Assembly: GCA_031549965.1 (NCBI GenBank)
Contig: JAVBPB010000081.1
Span: 1-35,819, forward strand
Reading direction: 5' to 3'
Source of the DNA: JAVBPB01 sp031549965
GTDB taxonomy: Bacteria; Bacillota; Clostridia; Lachnospirales; Lachnospiraceae
DNA: 35,819 nt
Shown: piece by piece, positions 1 to 8,576 of the stretch
Layout: each line of letters opens with the position of its first letter
Position numbering within the stretch: the first letter of the stretch is position 1
Notes under the pieces: generated by a model
Told to the model about the DNA's origin: nothing
The model's database searches: none
The model's input: the letters and a program-made list of their open reading frames with translations, nothing else
Position numbers and translations under genes: made by a program

Positions 1-1431
1 TACTGGAAAAGCTCTGTCTTCCTTATTTATCCATTCATTGTCTGCTATTATTTTAAAAATGTAGCTGTCTTTTTTATCACTTGGAGTTATTTCATAATAA
101 ACATTAGTTGATATTTCTCCATTAGCGTCATACATAAATGGTGTCGGGATTTGGAAAACTATTTCTTCTTTGGATTTTTTATTGTCTTTTATTATATCTA
201 CTGAACCATCTGAGTTTTGTTTTATTGCTAACTTCTTTAGGTTCATTTCAAAGGCAACATCATAATTGTCTGAATTTTCTTTAATAATAATATTTTCTTT
301 TAATTGTGAACCTGTTAATATGTATTGTAGATCTATGTTTGGAAGTATATTGTTGTATCTTACTTCTGTATTCAGTTTTTCTACACTAAGAAATTTATTG
401 TTGGTGTCTTCATTCTCTTTAGGCACATCTGATTTTACTTCTTCTATCATTACTTCATTAGCCGGTATTTCTACTTCTGAGGTTTCTTCAATGATTTCTT
501 TTGTACCATCGTTATTAGTTTCTTTAACTAAATAATCAGAGATTGATTCTTCTAATGTTAGTTTCTCTACTGAAGATTCAGTTGTTAATTCTTGTGTAGA
601 TAACTGTGATTGTGTATTTTGTGAACTAGCAGAGGTATTTTCTATAGTTGAATCTTCTATAGTCTCTACTTCTGTATAAGTGGTTTCATCTATGGTAGAT
701 TTATCTACTTGTTCTTGCTGTGATTGAATTTCTGTCTCAACTTCTTTAGTAATTGATGGAGCAGTACCCTTCTCAGTAACATCTACAGTTTGTCCTATTT
801 CTTGGATATTTTCTTGTGTTACATTAATATCAGTTTGCTTATTTTGTTTTTTATCTTTTTTATTATCATTCTTTTTATTACTTTTGACTTTTTTAATGCC
901 TTTGATTGAAGAAAAGGAAATTGAACCATTACCATTTTTAATTGTTAATAGCTTTTTTGAAGATGATGACTTTGCAAACTTAACTTTAAAGGTATCGTTA
1001 TTGGTATTTTCCAATCCGTTAAAATCTTCACTATCAGTAACCTCGCTTTCTGTTAAAGTATTGTCAATCTCTTCCCAAGTTCCATTTTGGATTTGATGTA
1101 TTGACTCGTCATACATGGCTATCATATATGACTTATCACTTAGTAAGAATTGTTTATAGTTTTCTCCTCTAAGTTCTTCAACTTCGCATAAAATTTCTGG
1201 TGTTTCTTCCGATGAATTTTCTAAACTTTCATTACCTAATTCATTATTACTGTCTTCACTAATTTCATTTGAATTAGTTATCTCTGCATTAATATCATTT
1301 GTTAAACTACTATTTAGTTCATTATTTACATCTGAATTTAAAATATCCTCTGCGAATATTTCATTAGAAAATGAAGTAAATAAAATGGTTATAGCCATAA
1401 TAATAGCTATTATTTTTCTTGAGTTCTTCAT
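1..1431 (-). CDS. Large secreted surface protein, N-terminal part (DNRLRE/RHS-repeat type), cut by window edge
   Basis: An open frame of 477 codons runs on the minus strand from an ATG at 1431-1429 to the window edge without a stop, so only the N-terminal part is present. A GGGAG ribosome binding site lies just upstream. Residues 1-25 form a signal peptide (basic MKNSRK, hydrophobic core, NEIFAED junction). Then come a short region with the motif YDESIHQIQNGTWEEIDNTL, a Thr/Ser/Glu/Gln-rich low-complexity stretch (about residues 190-340), and a globular region containing VRYNNILPNIDLQY, PFMYDANGE and WINKEDRAFPV. From memory these match the N-terminal half of large clostridial wall proteins with DNRLRE and RHS repeats, so the missing part probably carries such repeats. 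That family assignment is inference. The long leader carries a c-di-GMP riboswitch, which suggests a role in adhesion or the sessile state. Confidence 0.7.
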   Translation of the reverse strand, partial: MKNSRKIIAIIMAITILFTSFSNEIFAEDILNSDVNNELNSSLTNDINAEITNSNEISEDSNNELGNESLENSSEETPEILCEVEELRGENYKQFLLSDKSYMIAMYDESIHQIQNGTWEEIDNTLTESEVTDSEDFNGLENTNNDTFKVKFAKSSSSKKLLTIKNGNGSISFSSIKGIKKVKSNKKNDNKKDKKQNKQTDINVTQENIQEIGQTVDVTEKGTAPSITKEVETEIQSQQEQVDKSTIDETTYTEVETIEDSTIENTSASSQNTQSQLSTQELTTESSVEKLTLEESISDYLVKETNNDGTKEIIEETSEVEIPANEVMIEEVKSDVPKENEDTNNKFLSVEKLNTEVRYNNILPNIDLQYILTGSQLKENIIIKENSDNYDVAFEMNLKKLAIKQNSDGSVDIIKDNKKSKEEIVFQIPTPFMYDANGEISTNVYYEITPSDKKDSYIFKIIADNEWINKEDRAFPV

Positions 1432-1460
1432 GTTTATTCTCCCTTAGTTTTTAATTTATC

Positions 1461-1489
1461 TATAATAAAGGGCAAATATATAAATGCCC
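1461..1489 (-). terminator. Second hairpin between riboswitch and surface-protein gene
   Basis: A 5-bp GGGCA/TGCCC stem with an AT-rich loop (1470-1489) is followed on the minus strand by TTTATTAT. It resembles a weak intrinsic terminator lying after the riboswitch terminator and before the ribosome binding site. It could equally be a structured leader element. Confidence 0.35.
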
Positions 1490-1502
1490 GAATTTTTTAA
1501 GG

Positions 1503-1555
1503 GAAAATAAAAAGGTTGCAAAACAAAGCATAAAACTATGCTTTACTTTGCAACC
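1503..1555 (-). terminator. Riboswitch expression-platform terminator
   Basis: On the minus strand a long hairpin (arms at 1514-1533 and 1537-1555, one internal mismatch) is followed by a U-rich tract. The first bases of its 5' arm (GGTTGC) are the last bases of the c-di-GMP aptamer. Folding of the ligand-bound aptamer would therefore compete with the terminator, which suggests an ON switch. The direction of control is inference. Confidence 0.75.
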
Positions 1556-1675
1556 GAACTACCATTAGCTATTACTACATATTTATTCTTATCTTATTTA
1601 TAATATTAATATATAGATATATTTTGTTTAGGCTCCCAGCTTTGCGTCCTTACTTTTCAATAAGTTTGCCCTTAT
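1550..1675 (-). promoter_or_regulatory. Cyclic di-GMP-I (GEMM-I) riboswitch aptamer
   Basis: Reading the minus strand, the leader contains in order GGGCAAAC, a short stem with a GAAA-type loop, GGACGCAAAGC, GCCTAAAC, a roughly 60-nt AU-rich arm, and ATGGTAG followed by TCGGTTGC. These blocks in this order are the hallmark of the GEMM-I c-di-GMP aptamer. The closing P1 stem is not obvious to me, and the variable arm is longer than usual. The aptamer lies about 120 nt upstream of the surface-protein start and its 3' edge overlaps a terminator stem. Confidence 0.87.
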
Positions 1676-1960
1676 ATTTATTCCCTCACAAGGAATCTTA
1701 TAATAATTTAAATTAAAAGTCAATCAGTATATTTGTACTATAACCCAAGTTTAACAGTTAAATGTAAAAAAATACCATTAATATAGGATTCACAAAATAG
1801 AAAAAACACATTAAACAATAAGAATAGAGATATGTGCAACATTTTAATATTGATATTCATAAACCTAATTTCAAAGATGTACTTACTTTTCTAGAAATTT
1901 GGTTCCTGAATCAATTCCTGCAAATCTAAAAATAATACCCGAAAATCTATAAAATTCTAC

Positions 1961-1989
1961 TTGCAGAAACCGTTTTCCTAAACTATACT
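1961..1989 (+). promoter_or_regulatory. Possible promoter and cre-like site upstream of glgP
   Basis: TTGCAG (1961-1966) and TATACT (1984-1989) are 17 nt apart, and the pseudo-palindrome AGAAACCGTTTTCC (1965-1978) lies between them. It resembles a CcpA cre with two deviations at conserved positions. The predicted start would lie almost on the ribosome binding site, which weakens the promoter call. The rest of 1690-1960 is AT-rich and I see nothing else in it. Confidence 0.28.
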
Positions 1990-2008
1990 TGATTTTGAGG
2001 TGATAAGA

Positions 2009-4273
2009 ATGCTAGAAAGCAAATTACAAGAAATCGTACTCACTAAATATAAGAAAAACATAGGTGAGTGCACAAACGAACAACTTTATGTTTCATTATT
2101 GGAATTAACTAAAAATGAAATTGGGCAAAAAGGAAGAAACGAAGGCAACAAAAAACTATATTATATTTCAGCTGAATTCTTGATCGGTAAATTATTATCC
2201 AATAATTTAATTAATCTTGAAATGTATGATGAGGTAAATAATGTTCTAGCAAAACATGGCAAAGACTTAACTGAAATCGAAGAAGTTGAGATGGAACCAT
2301 CTCTTGGAAATGGTGGACTTGGAAGACTTGCTGCATGTTTTTTAGATTCAATTGCTACACTTGGGTTAAATGGAGACGGAATCGGATTAAATTACCACTT
2401 TGGTTTATTTAAACAAGTATTTAAAAAGAACCAACAGGTTGAAACTCCTAATCCTTGGATTACTAAAGATAGCTGGTTACAAAAAAGTGATATCAGCTTT
2501 ACTGTTAAGTTTAAAGGCTTTAAACTTAAATCAGTTTTATATGAAATTGATGTTACAGGCTATAAAAATAACTCAAACAAATTAAGATTATTCGATATTG
2601 ATACAATTGATGAGGATATAGTTGAAAAAGGCATAACATTTAATAAAGAAGATATTAAGAAAAATCTTACATTATTCCTTTATCCAGATGACAGCGATGA
2701 ACAAGGTCATTTACTTAGAATCTATCAGCAATACTTTATGGTAAGTAATGCTGCACAGCTTATCATAGCAGAATGTTTAGAAAAAGGACAAGATTTAAGA
2801 AAATTAAATGATCATGTTGCTATTCAAATTAATGATACACATCCTACATTAGTTATACCTGAATTAATCAGATTATTAATGGAACATGATATTGAAATGG
2901 AAGAAGCAATTGAAATAGTTTCAAAAACTTGTGCTTACACTAATCACACTATCCTTTCAGAAGCACTTGAAAAATGGCCACTCTCCTATCTTGAAACTGT
3001 AGTTCCACATCTTGTTAAAATAATTAAAGTTTTAGATAAGAAGATAAAAGAAAATTATAATGATCCTAGTGTTCATATTATTGATAAACAAAAACGTGTA
3101 CATATGGCACACATAGATATCCATTTTGGATACAGTGTTAACGGTGTTGCTGCATTACACACTGATATATTAAAGAATTCTGAATTAAAGAACTTCTATA
3201 ATATTTATCCAGAGAAATTCAATAATAAGACCAATGGTATTACTTTTAGAAGATGGTTAATGCACTGTAATCCTGAACTTACTAAATTTATTTCCGGATT
3301 AATCGGTGATGACTATAAAAAAGATGCTGATAAGTTAGAAGACTTATTAAAATATATTGATGATGAAAAAGTATTAAATGAATTACTTGAAATCAAGAAG
3401 AAGAAAAAAGTTGACTTAAAGAATTATTTATTAAAAGAACAAAAAATCGAATTAGATGAAAACTCTATTTTCGATATTCAGGTAAAGCGTTTACATGAGT
3501 ACAAACGTCAGCAAATGAATGCTCTATACATTATATATAAATATTTAGAAATTAAAAATGGTAACTGCCCTACTACTCCTATTACAATGATATTTGGTGC
3601 AAAAGCAGCTCCTGCTTATGTAATTGCTAAAGATATTATTCATTTAATACTTTGCTTACAAAACATCATAAATAACGATCCTGATGTAAACAAATATCTA
3701 AAAGTAGTTATGGTTGAAAACTATAATGTAAGCAGATCTACAAAATTAATTCCAGCATGTGATATTTCAGAGCAGATTTCTTTAGCTTCTAAAGAAGCAA
3801 GCGGTACTGGAAATATGAAATTCATGTTAAATGGTGCTGTTACAATTGGTACTTTAGATGGTGCAAATGTTGAAATTGATGAATTAGTTGGTTCTGATAA
3901 TATTTATACTTTTGGAGAATCAAGCGAAGATGTTATTAAACATTATGAAAAAGCTGACTATGTTTCAAAAGATTTATATGAAGATGATGAATTAATTAAA
4001 GAACTTGTTGATTTTATTATATCTCCACAAGTTGTTAAGGTTGGAACTAAGAAGAATTTAACAAGACTTCATAAAGAACTTATTAATAAAGACTGGTTTA
4101 TGACTTTATTAGATATTAAAGATTATATTAAAACAAAAGACTTAGCATTTAAAGATTACGAAGACAGAACTGCATGGAGCAAAAAAATGTTAGTTAATAT
4201 AGCAAAAGCTGGCTACTTCTCTTCTGACCGTACTATTGAACAATATAATAAAGATATCTGGAAATTAAACTAA
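2009..4273 (+). CDS. glgP: Glycogen/maltodextrin phosphorylase
   Basis: This is a GT35 phosphorylase that releases glucose-1-phosphate from alpha-1,4-glucans in the cytoplasm, using pyridoxal phosphate. Diagnostic motifs in order are EPSLGNGGLGRLAACFLDS, NDTHPTLVIPELIR, TNGITFRRW, FDIQVKRLHEYKRQ and the PLP site EASGTGNMKFMLNGA, with the PLP lysine at residue 604. At 754 residues it is the short clostridial form. An in-frame GTG at 2000 exists, but the ATG at 2009 is preferred because GAGGTGA (1997-2003) sits at the right distance and overlaps that GTG. The segment after the LGNGGLG motif (NGDGIGLNYHFGLFKQ) differs somewhat from the usual YGIRYKYG pattern. A strong terminator follows and a GH13 enzyme lies next, fitting maltodextrin or glycogen breakdown. 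Confidence 0.95.
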   Translation: MLESKLQEIVLTKYKKNIGECTNEQLYVSLLELTKNEIGQKGRNEGNKKLYYISAEFLIGKLLSNNLINLEMYDEVNNVLAKHGKDLTEIEEVEMEPSLGNGGLGRLAACFLDSIATLGLNGDGIGLNYHFGLFKQVFKKNQQVETPNPWITKDSWLQKSDISFTVKFKGFKLKSVLYEIDVTGYKNNSNKLRLFDIDTIDEDIVEKGITFNKEDIKKNLTLFLYPDDSDEQGHLLRIYQQYFMVSNAAQLIIAECLEKGQDLRKLNDHVAIQINDTHPTLVIPELIRLLMEHDIEMEEAIEIVSKTCAYTNHTILSEALEKWPLSYLETVVPHLVKIIKVLDKKIKENYNDPSVHIIDKQKRVHMAHIDIHFGYSVNGVAALHTDILKNSELKNFYNIYPEKFNNKTNGITFRRWLMHCNPELTKFISGLIGDDYKKDADKLEDLLKYIDDEKVLNELLEIKKKKKVDLKNYLLKEQKIELDENSIFDIQVKRLHEYKRQQMNALYIIYKYLEIKNGNCPTTPITMIFGAKAAPAYVIAKDIIHLILCLQNIINNDPDVNKYLKVVMVENYNVSRSTKLIPACDISEQISLASKEASGTGNMKFMLNGAVTIGTLDGANVEIDELVGSDNIYTFGESSEDVIKHYEKADYVSKDLYEDDELIKELVDFIISPQVVKVGTKKNLTRLHKELINKDWFMTLLDIKDYIKTKDLAFKDYEDRTAWSKKMLVNIAKAGYFSSDRTIEQYNKDIWKLN

Positions 4274-4277
4274 TATC

Positions 4278-4309
4278 AAAAAAGGGCGAAATATGATTCG
4301 CCCTTTTTT
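4278..4309 (+). terminator. Intrinsic terminator after glgP
   Basis: The GGGCGAA/TTCGCCC stem (4284-4290 with 4297-4303) is flanked by six A on the left and six T on the right. It begins 4 nt after the glgP stop and separates it from the GH13 gene. Confidence 0.9.
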
Positions 4310-4357
4310 CCATAGGAATAAAGGTGAAAGAAAAATTAGAGAAAGGAACAATTAATT

Positions 4358-6118
4358 ATGAACTATGCAGCCGTATATCATAAATCTTCTGACAACTATT
4401 GCTATCCCCTTAATGATACTGAGTTGATTATTAATATTCAAACCGGATATGACGTTGATAAGGTATTTATCCATCATGGAGATCCCTTTTCAAAAGGAAT
4501 TCTTGGGGGCAATTGGCAATGGTCTGGTACAAAAGAAGAAATAACCAATAAAAAGCGTCTGGCTAACCATCAATGGTGGTCAATTATTATTAAGCCGGAA
4601 TTTAAAAGGGTAAAGTACTATTTTGAACTTATTTCTAATAATATGTCTTACTATTATTATGAAGAAGGTTTTTTAACTAAGGAACAAATGGAAATGCCCG
4701 GTAAATTAGATCAATTCTTTATTTTCCCTTGGATGAATTCTTGTGATATAAGCAAAACACCAAAATGGGTTAATGATACTGTTTGGTACCAAATATTTCC
4801 TGAAAGATTTTGTAACGGAAATAGTTCCATTAATCCTCCAAATACTTTACCGTGGACTAATGGTAGTGTAAAGGGACAAGATTTTTATGGGGGGGATCTA
4901 TATGGAATTAAGAATAAGCTCCACTATTTAAAGGCCCTTGGTATCACTGGCATTTATTTAACTCCTATATTTGAATCTAGCAGTACCCATAAATATAATA
5001 CGTTTAATTATATGAAAATAGATCCTAATTTTGGTGATGATAAAATTTTTAAGGAACTAGTTGATGAAGCCCATAGTTTAGGAATCAAGATTATGTTAGA
5101 CGGAGTATTTAATCACTGTGGACATCTATTTCCATTATGGGTTGACGTTAAAGAAAAAGGACCGGAGTCAGAATATTTTGATTGGTTTATGGTTAATAAA
5201 TGGCCATTTGACCAAACTTCTTATGATACCAGAGATGGCAAATTCTACTCTTTTGCATTTTCTTCCTTTATGCCAAAAATGAATACAAATAACCCAGATG
5301 TTATTAAATATTTTGTTTCTATATGCGAATATTGGGTTAAAAACTTTGGTATTGATGGATTAAGGCTTGATGTTGCTAATGAGGTATCCCACCAGTTTTG
5401 TAAAATTCTAAACAAAAAAATGAAAGAGATAAATCCTGATTTTTATATTCTTGGAGAAATATGGCATGATTCTATTAGCTGGTTAAGAGGAGATGAATTT
5501 GATGCTGTTATGAATTATCCACTAGTTAGTGCTATTTCTAAGTTTTGGATAGATAAGACTTTTACTAAGGATAGTTTTGAATATATGATTAATAAATGTT
5601 ATACTATGTACATGAACCAAAGTAATGATGTAATGTTTAATTTATTAGACTCTCATGACACAAACCGCTTAATAACCAGAGTTGGAAATTTAGATATTTT
5701 CTATCAACAACTGGCAATATTATTTACTATGCCTGGAAGTCCATGTATATACTATGGTACGGAAATAGCATTGGAAGGCGACTATGATCCTGATTGCAGG
5801 AGATGTATGCCTTGGGATGATATTGAAAATGGCAAATATAATGATCGTATTTCTGTTATTAGGGAATTAATCCGACTTCGTAAAAGTGATGGGGCGTTTA
5901 AAAGTAATGAAATTCAATTTACTAATTCCTATAAGAATGACAGAGTTATTGAATATTTAAAAACTGATGCTTCTGGAAGAAGGATTTGTATTACGCTTAA
6001 TTGTTCTGATGTTGATATACTTGTGGATTCTACTAACCATGTGGTATTTAAACATTTATGTAGTGGGAAAATTTTAGAGCCTAATGGGGTTGTTATTTAT
6101 CAGGTAGATAGTTTTTAG
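4358..6118 (+). CDS. GH13 alpha-glycosidase, neopullulanase/cyclomaltodextrinase-like
   Basis: A 586-residue intracellular GH13 enzyme with no signal peptide. An N-terminal beta-sandwich of about 120 residues (CBM34-like position) precedes the catalytic barrel, which begins near VWYQIFPERF. Conserved GH13 regions are visible: DGVFNHCG, GIDGLRLDVAN with nucleophile Asp338, ILGEIWHD with acid/base Glu367, and LLDSHDTNR with Asp434. The spacing of these three residues matches neopullulanase (328/357/424) with a constant offset of ten. It probably hydrolyses maltodextrins, cyclodextrins or pullulan fragments and feeds short chains to the phosphorylase upstream. The start is supported by GAAAGGA at 4341-4347. 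Exact specificity (neopullulanase, cyclomaltodextrinase or maltogenic amylase) cannot be fixed from motifs. Confidence 0.9.
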   Translation: MNYAAVYHKSSDNYCYPLNDTELIINIQTGYDVDKVFIHHGDPFSKGILGGNWQWSGTKEEITNKKRLANHQWWSIIIKPEFKRVKYYFELISNNMSYYYYEEGFLTKEQMEMPGKLDQFFIFPWMNSCDISKTPKWVNDTVWYQIFPERFCNGNSSINPPNTLPWTNGSVKGQDFYGGDLYGIKNKLHYLKALGITGIYLTPIFESSSTHKYNTFNYMKIDPNFGDDKIFKELVDEAHSLGIKIMLDGVFNHCGHLFPLWVDVKEKGPESEYFDWFMVNKWPFDQTSYDTRDGKFYSFAFSSFMPKMNTNNPDVIKYFVSICEYWVKNFGIDGLRLDVANEVSHQFCKILNKKMKEINPDFYILGEIWHDSISWLRGDEFDAVMNYPLVSAISKFWIDKTFTKDSFEYMINKCYTMYMNQSNDVMFNLLDSHDTNRLITRVGNLDIFYQQLAILFTMPGSPCIYYGTEIALEGDYDPDCRRCMPWDDIENGKYNDRISVIRELIRLRKSDGAFKSNEIQFTNSYKNDRVIEYLKTDASGRRICITLNCSDVDILVDSTNHVVFKHLCSGKILEPNGVVIYQVDSF

Positions 6119-6127
6119 TCTTTTCTA

Positions 6128-6336
6128 TGAGTGACGCTTTGCCCTGTAGTCTTTCTACTCCATGGGAGTGGGCTAATTATACTGAGAAAAGACCGACGTG
6201 CCAAACATTCCAATGAGCCTATAAACAACCAGAATCTGGTTATAGTCTCATTTCCATGGCACTAACGGTCTTTTCTCAGTATAATTAGCCCACTCCCATG
6301 GAGATTCAGTTTATTGAGGCAAAGCTGGGTACTCAA
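6128..6336. repeat. Very long inverted-repeat element between convergent genes
   Basis: Two perfectly complementary 38-bp arms (6158-6195 and 6266-6303, starting CTCCATGGGAGTGGGC) enclose a second imperfect hairpin (6198-6262). Outside them, GCTTTGCC near 6137 and GGCAAAGC near 6317 extend the pairing imperfectly. The element fills the gap between the GH13 gene and the convergent phosphotransferase gene. The inner hairpin recurs at the window end (35762-35818), and the 15-mer GTGACGCTTTGCCCT (6131-6145) recurs at 18292-18306. No transposase lies nearby, so a non-autonomous mobile or structured-RNA element is likely. It may also stop transcription from both sides. Confidence 0.85.
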
Positions 6337-6339
6337 AAA

Positions 6340-7227
6340 TTACATGTAATAATCATTGATAATTTCATTAAGAACAGACTTGGCTTGTATGAAATCTGAT
6401 GATGTGATGCCATTGTAGTGACAGGTTATAACAGCTTTCCAGAGTGCCCATGCACGAGCTCTTGCCAGAGTATTTATATCTAATCCTGTATATTCAAAGA
6501 AGGCCTTTCTACTTGCAGAATCAAAAAATGTCCATGAGATTGTTAAGTCTACGGCAGGGTCACCAATTGCCATAATACCAAAATCAATGACCGCCGATAG
6601 TTTTCCGTCTTTAACTAATAGGTTACCGTTTGCTATGTCTCCATGTATCCAAACAGGTGGATTTGTCCATTGCGATTTTAGGGAGGTTTCCCATATTTCT
6701 ATACATATTTTTCTGTCAACTCCCTTTTCGGGGAAATTGTCTAATGTATTTAAGCTATCATAAAACCAATCATTCATAACGGAAGGATGACACCCTCTTT
6801 TATAATTATGATCTCCGCCTGCTGGTGCTCCTTTAGTATTTATTTTGTGTAATTCTAGTAAAAAATTTGCTAAGTCATTTGCTAAAGTATTTATGTCTGA
6901 TATGTTGTCTTTTGTTAAGACTTCTCCCTCAATCCAATTGTAAATTGACCAACAAAAAGGATAATCTGAAGATGGCTTTCCCATGGCAACAGGAGTCGGT
7001 ATTGGCAAAGATATGTGTGGTTTAAGCTTTGGTAGCCATAATTGTTCTTTTTCTACTTGTGGTGAGTGGCCTTCATCAATTGGAAGCCTAACACTCATTT
7101 CTTTGCCAAGATGAAATGTTCGGTTGTCATAACCACCATTTTTTACGGGAGTTATATCTAAGTGGCTCCATTGAGGAAATTGCTCATTAATAAGTTTTTT
7201 TACAAGCACTGTATTTATATCTATCAT
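6340..7227 (-). CDS. Aminoglycoside phosphotransferase-family kinase (APH fold)
   Basis: A 295-residue protein with the APH/choline-kinase fold. The Brenner motif HGDIANGN carries the catalytic Asp197, and VIDFG carries the metal-binding Asp215. An N-lobe stretch (KNGGYDNRTFHLG, then MSVRLP) and the hinge-like YNWIEGE are also present. It would transfer phosphate from ATP to a small hydroxylated substrate. Many chromosomal members have no shown link to antibiotic resistance, so substrate is unknown. The frame stays open for 24 more codons upstream, but the ATG at 7227 is chosen because AGGAGG lies directly before it. It is 157 bp from the glycosyltransferase gene upstream on the same strand and may be separately transcribed. 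Confidence 0.82.
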   Translation of the reverse strand: MIDINTVLVKKLINEQFPQWSHLDITPVKNGGYDNRTFHLGKEMSVRLPIDEGHSPQVEKEQLWLPKLKPHISLPIPTPVAMGKPSSDYPFCWSIYNWIEGEVLTKDNISDINTLANDLANFLLELHKINTKGAPAGGDHNYKRGCHPSVMNDWFYDSLNTLDNFPEKGVDRKICIEIWETSLKSQWTNPPVWIHGDIANGNLLVKDGKLSAVIDFGIMAIGDPAVDLTISWTFFDSASRKAFFEYTGLDINTLARARAWALWKAVITCHYNGITSSDFIQAKSVLNEIINDYYM

Positions 7228-7384
7228 GTTCCTCCTAAATTCTTTACAGGTACGTTTGGATTCTACTCGTTTGACTAAAATCATTTTTAATAAAATCAAA
7301 GATCAGCCAATCCAAATCGCCTCTTTATCCACCATAAACAAGAAGTAATGGTCTTGAACTTTTCAAAATTACATCTATATCATA

Positions 7385-8548
7385 TCAATAAAATATCTTT
7401 GTAATACCGCAAACCTCCATATAGATCTCCTCTATCTTCTTAGCAAAATTCTCCGATGACAAGTAATCAATAGAGTTTAGGGAATTAACTACAATTTCAT
7501 CAACCAATGGGGTATTAGTTAGTGCTTCATATAAAATATCTGAAAGTTCCTCTTCTTTTTCAAATAAAAATCCTGTCATTTTATTTTTAATTAAATTTTT
7601 TGTACTTTTGTCCTTTTTGGCGATTACGGGAATTGATGCTGCCATGGCCTCCATGAATGTAAGACCTTGTGTTTCTGTTATGGAGGCACTGACAAAAACA
7701 TTTCCTAACTGATAGTATTTTCCTATGTCAGCCCAAGGCTGCTCCCCTGCAAAAGCTACAGAATTACTTATGCCAAGTTCTTTGCAGAGTTGTTCTAAAT
7801 CCTTTTTGGCTGGGCCGTCGCCTACAAATAAAAGTTTGGCATCAGGTAATTTTTTTAAGAGGTTTGGCATTGCTTTTACTACAATATCCATACTTTTTTC
7901 CTTTGCTATTCTTCCAATTGATAAGACTACAGGGCAATTCATAAGATTATATTTTTCTTTTAGATCGTTTATTTGCTCTTGTGTGTAGGTATCTTTTTTA
8001 AAGGGTGTAAAGTCTATGCCTGTTGGAACTATTTTGATTGGCCGGCCAACACCGTATTCTTTTAAGACACCTTCTACCTTTTCTGTTGGGGCAATTACTT
8101 CTTTAGCCATATTGCAAAAAAGTTTGCTTAATTTTTTTGCAATATTTGGAGTTACGATATAACCAGAGGCAATGTAATGTACGTAATCCTCATACATGGT
8201 ATGATAAGTATGTACAAGGGGTATGTCATAGTATTTTGACACCATCTTGCCTAATATTCCTAATGAAAACTCAGTATTGGTGTGGATAACATCTAATTTT
8301 AGTTTTTTTATTTTTAGAAATAGTCTTAATGGAATGCTTATAGCCATTCTTCTTGATGGTAAAAAGATAAAAGGAACACTTGGAATACGAAATACACCAT
8401 ATCTTACTTGCTCGTCTCCTGGGTCTGTAGTTGTAAAGATGTATACTTTATGACCCATTTTAGATAACTCTTTTTCAAGGGTTCTTATTGAAGTAACTAC
8501 GCCATTTATTTGAGGATAATAAGTATCAGTAAAAATTCCAATATTCAT
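7385..8548 (-). CDS. Family 4 glycosyltransferase, probable diacylglycerol glucosyltransferase
   Basis: A 387-residue GT-B fold glycosyltransferase. The N-terminus MNIGIFTDTYYPQINGVVTS is typical of GT4 enzymes related to 1,2-diacylglycerol 3-glucosyltransferase (alMGS type). The acceptor-side motif HTNTEFSLGILG and the E-X7-E donor motif (Glu292 and Glu300 in TETQGLTFMEAMA) are both present. It likely moves glucose from UDP-glucose to diacylglycerol at the inner membrane face, making membrane glycolipid; the acceptor is inferred. AGAGGAGAGG precedes the ATG. It starts only 28 bp after the rnfB stop on the same strand with no terminator between, so it is probably the last gene of the rnf operon. 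Confidence 0.82.
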   Translation of the reverse strand: MNIGIFTDTYYPQINGVVTSIRTLEKELSKMGHKVYIFTTTDPGDEQVRYGVFRIPSVPFIFLPSRRMAISIPLRLFLKIKKLKLDVIHTNTEFSLGILGKMVSKYYDIPLVHTYHTMYEDYVHYIASGYIVTPNIAKKLSKLFCNMAKEVIAPTEKVEGVLKEYGVGRPIKIVPTGIDFTPFKKDTYTQEQINDLKEKYNLMNCPVVLSIGRIAKEKSMDIVVKAMPNLLKKLPDAKLLFVGDGPAKKDLEQLCKELGISNSVAFAGEQPWADIGKYYQLGNVFVSASITETQGLTFMEAMAASIPVIAKKDKSTKNLIKNKMTGFLFEKEEELSDILYEALTNTPLVDEIVVNSLNSIDYLSSENFAKKIEEIYMEVCGITKIFY

Positions 8549-8576
8549 AAATATCCCTCTCCTCTTATTTTATTTT

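Noticed and set aside
266..1096. Plus-strand open frames of 89 and 70 codons
   Set aside because: They lie opposite the well-supported surface-protein frame with its signal peptide and ribosome binding site; their hydrophobic, Ser-rich content is the antisense of that frame.
6128..6336. Second c-di-GMP riboswitch suggested by GCTTTGCC/GGCAAAGC
   Set aside because: Only the short GCAAAGC-like string is shared; the GGGCAAAC, CCTAAAC and GGTAG blocks are missing, and the string is part of the inverted repeat.
6340..7227. Antibiotic-resistance gene
   Set aside because: The APH fold and catalytic motifs are present, but nothing shows an aminoglycoside or macrolide substrate and there is no resistance context.
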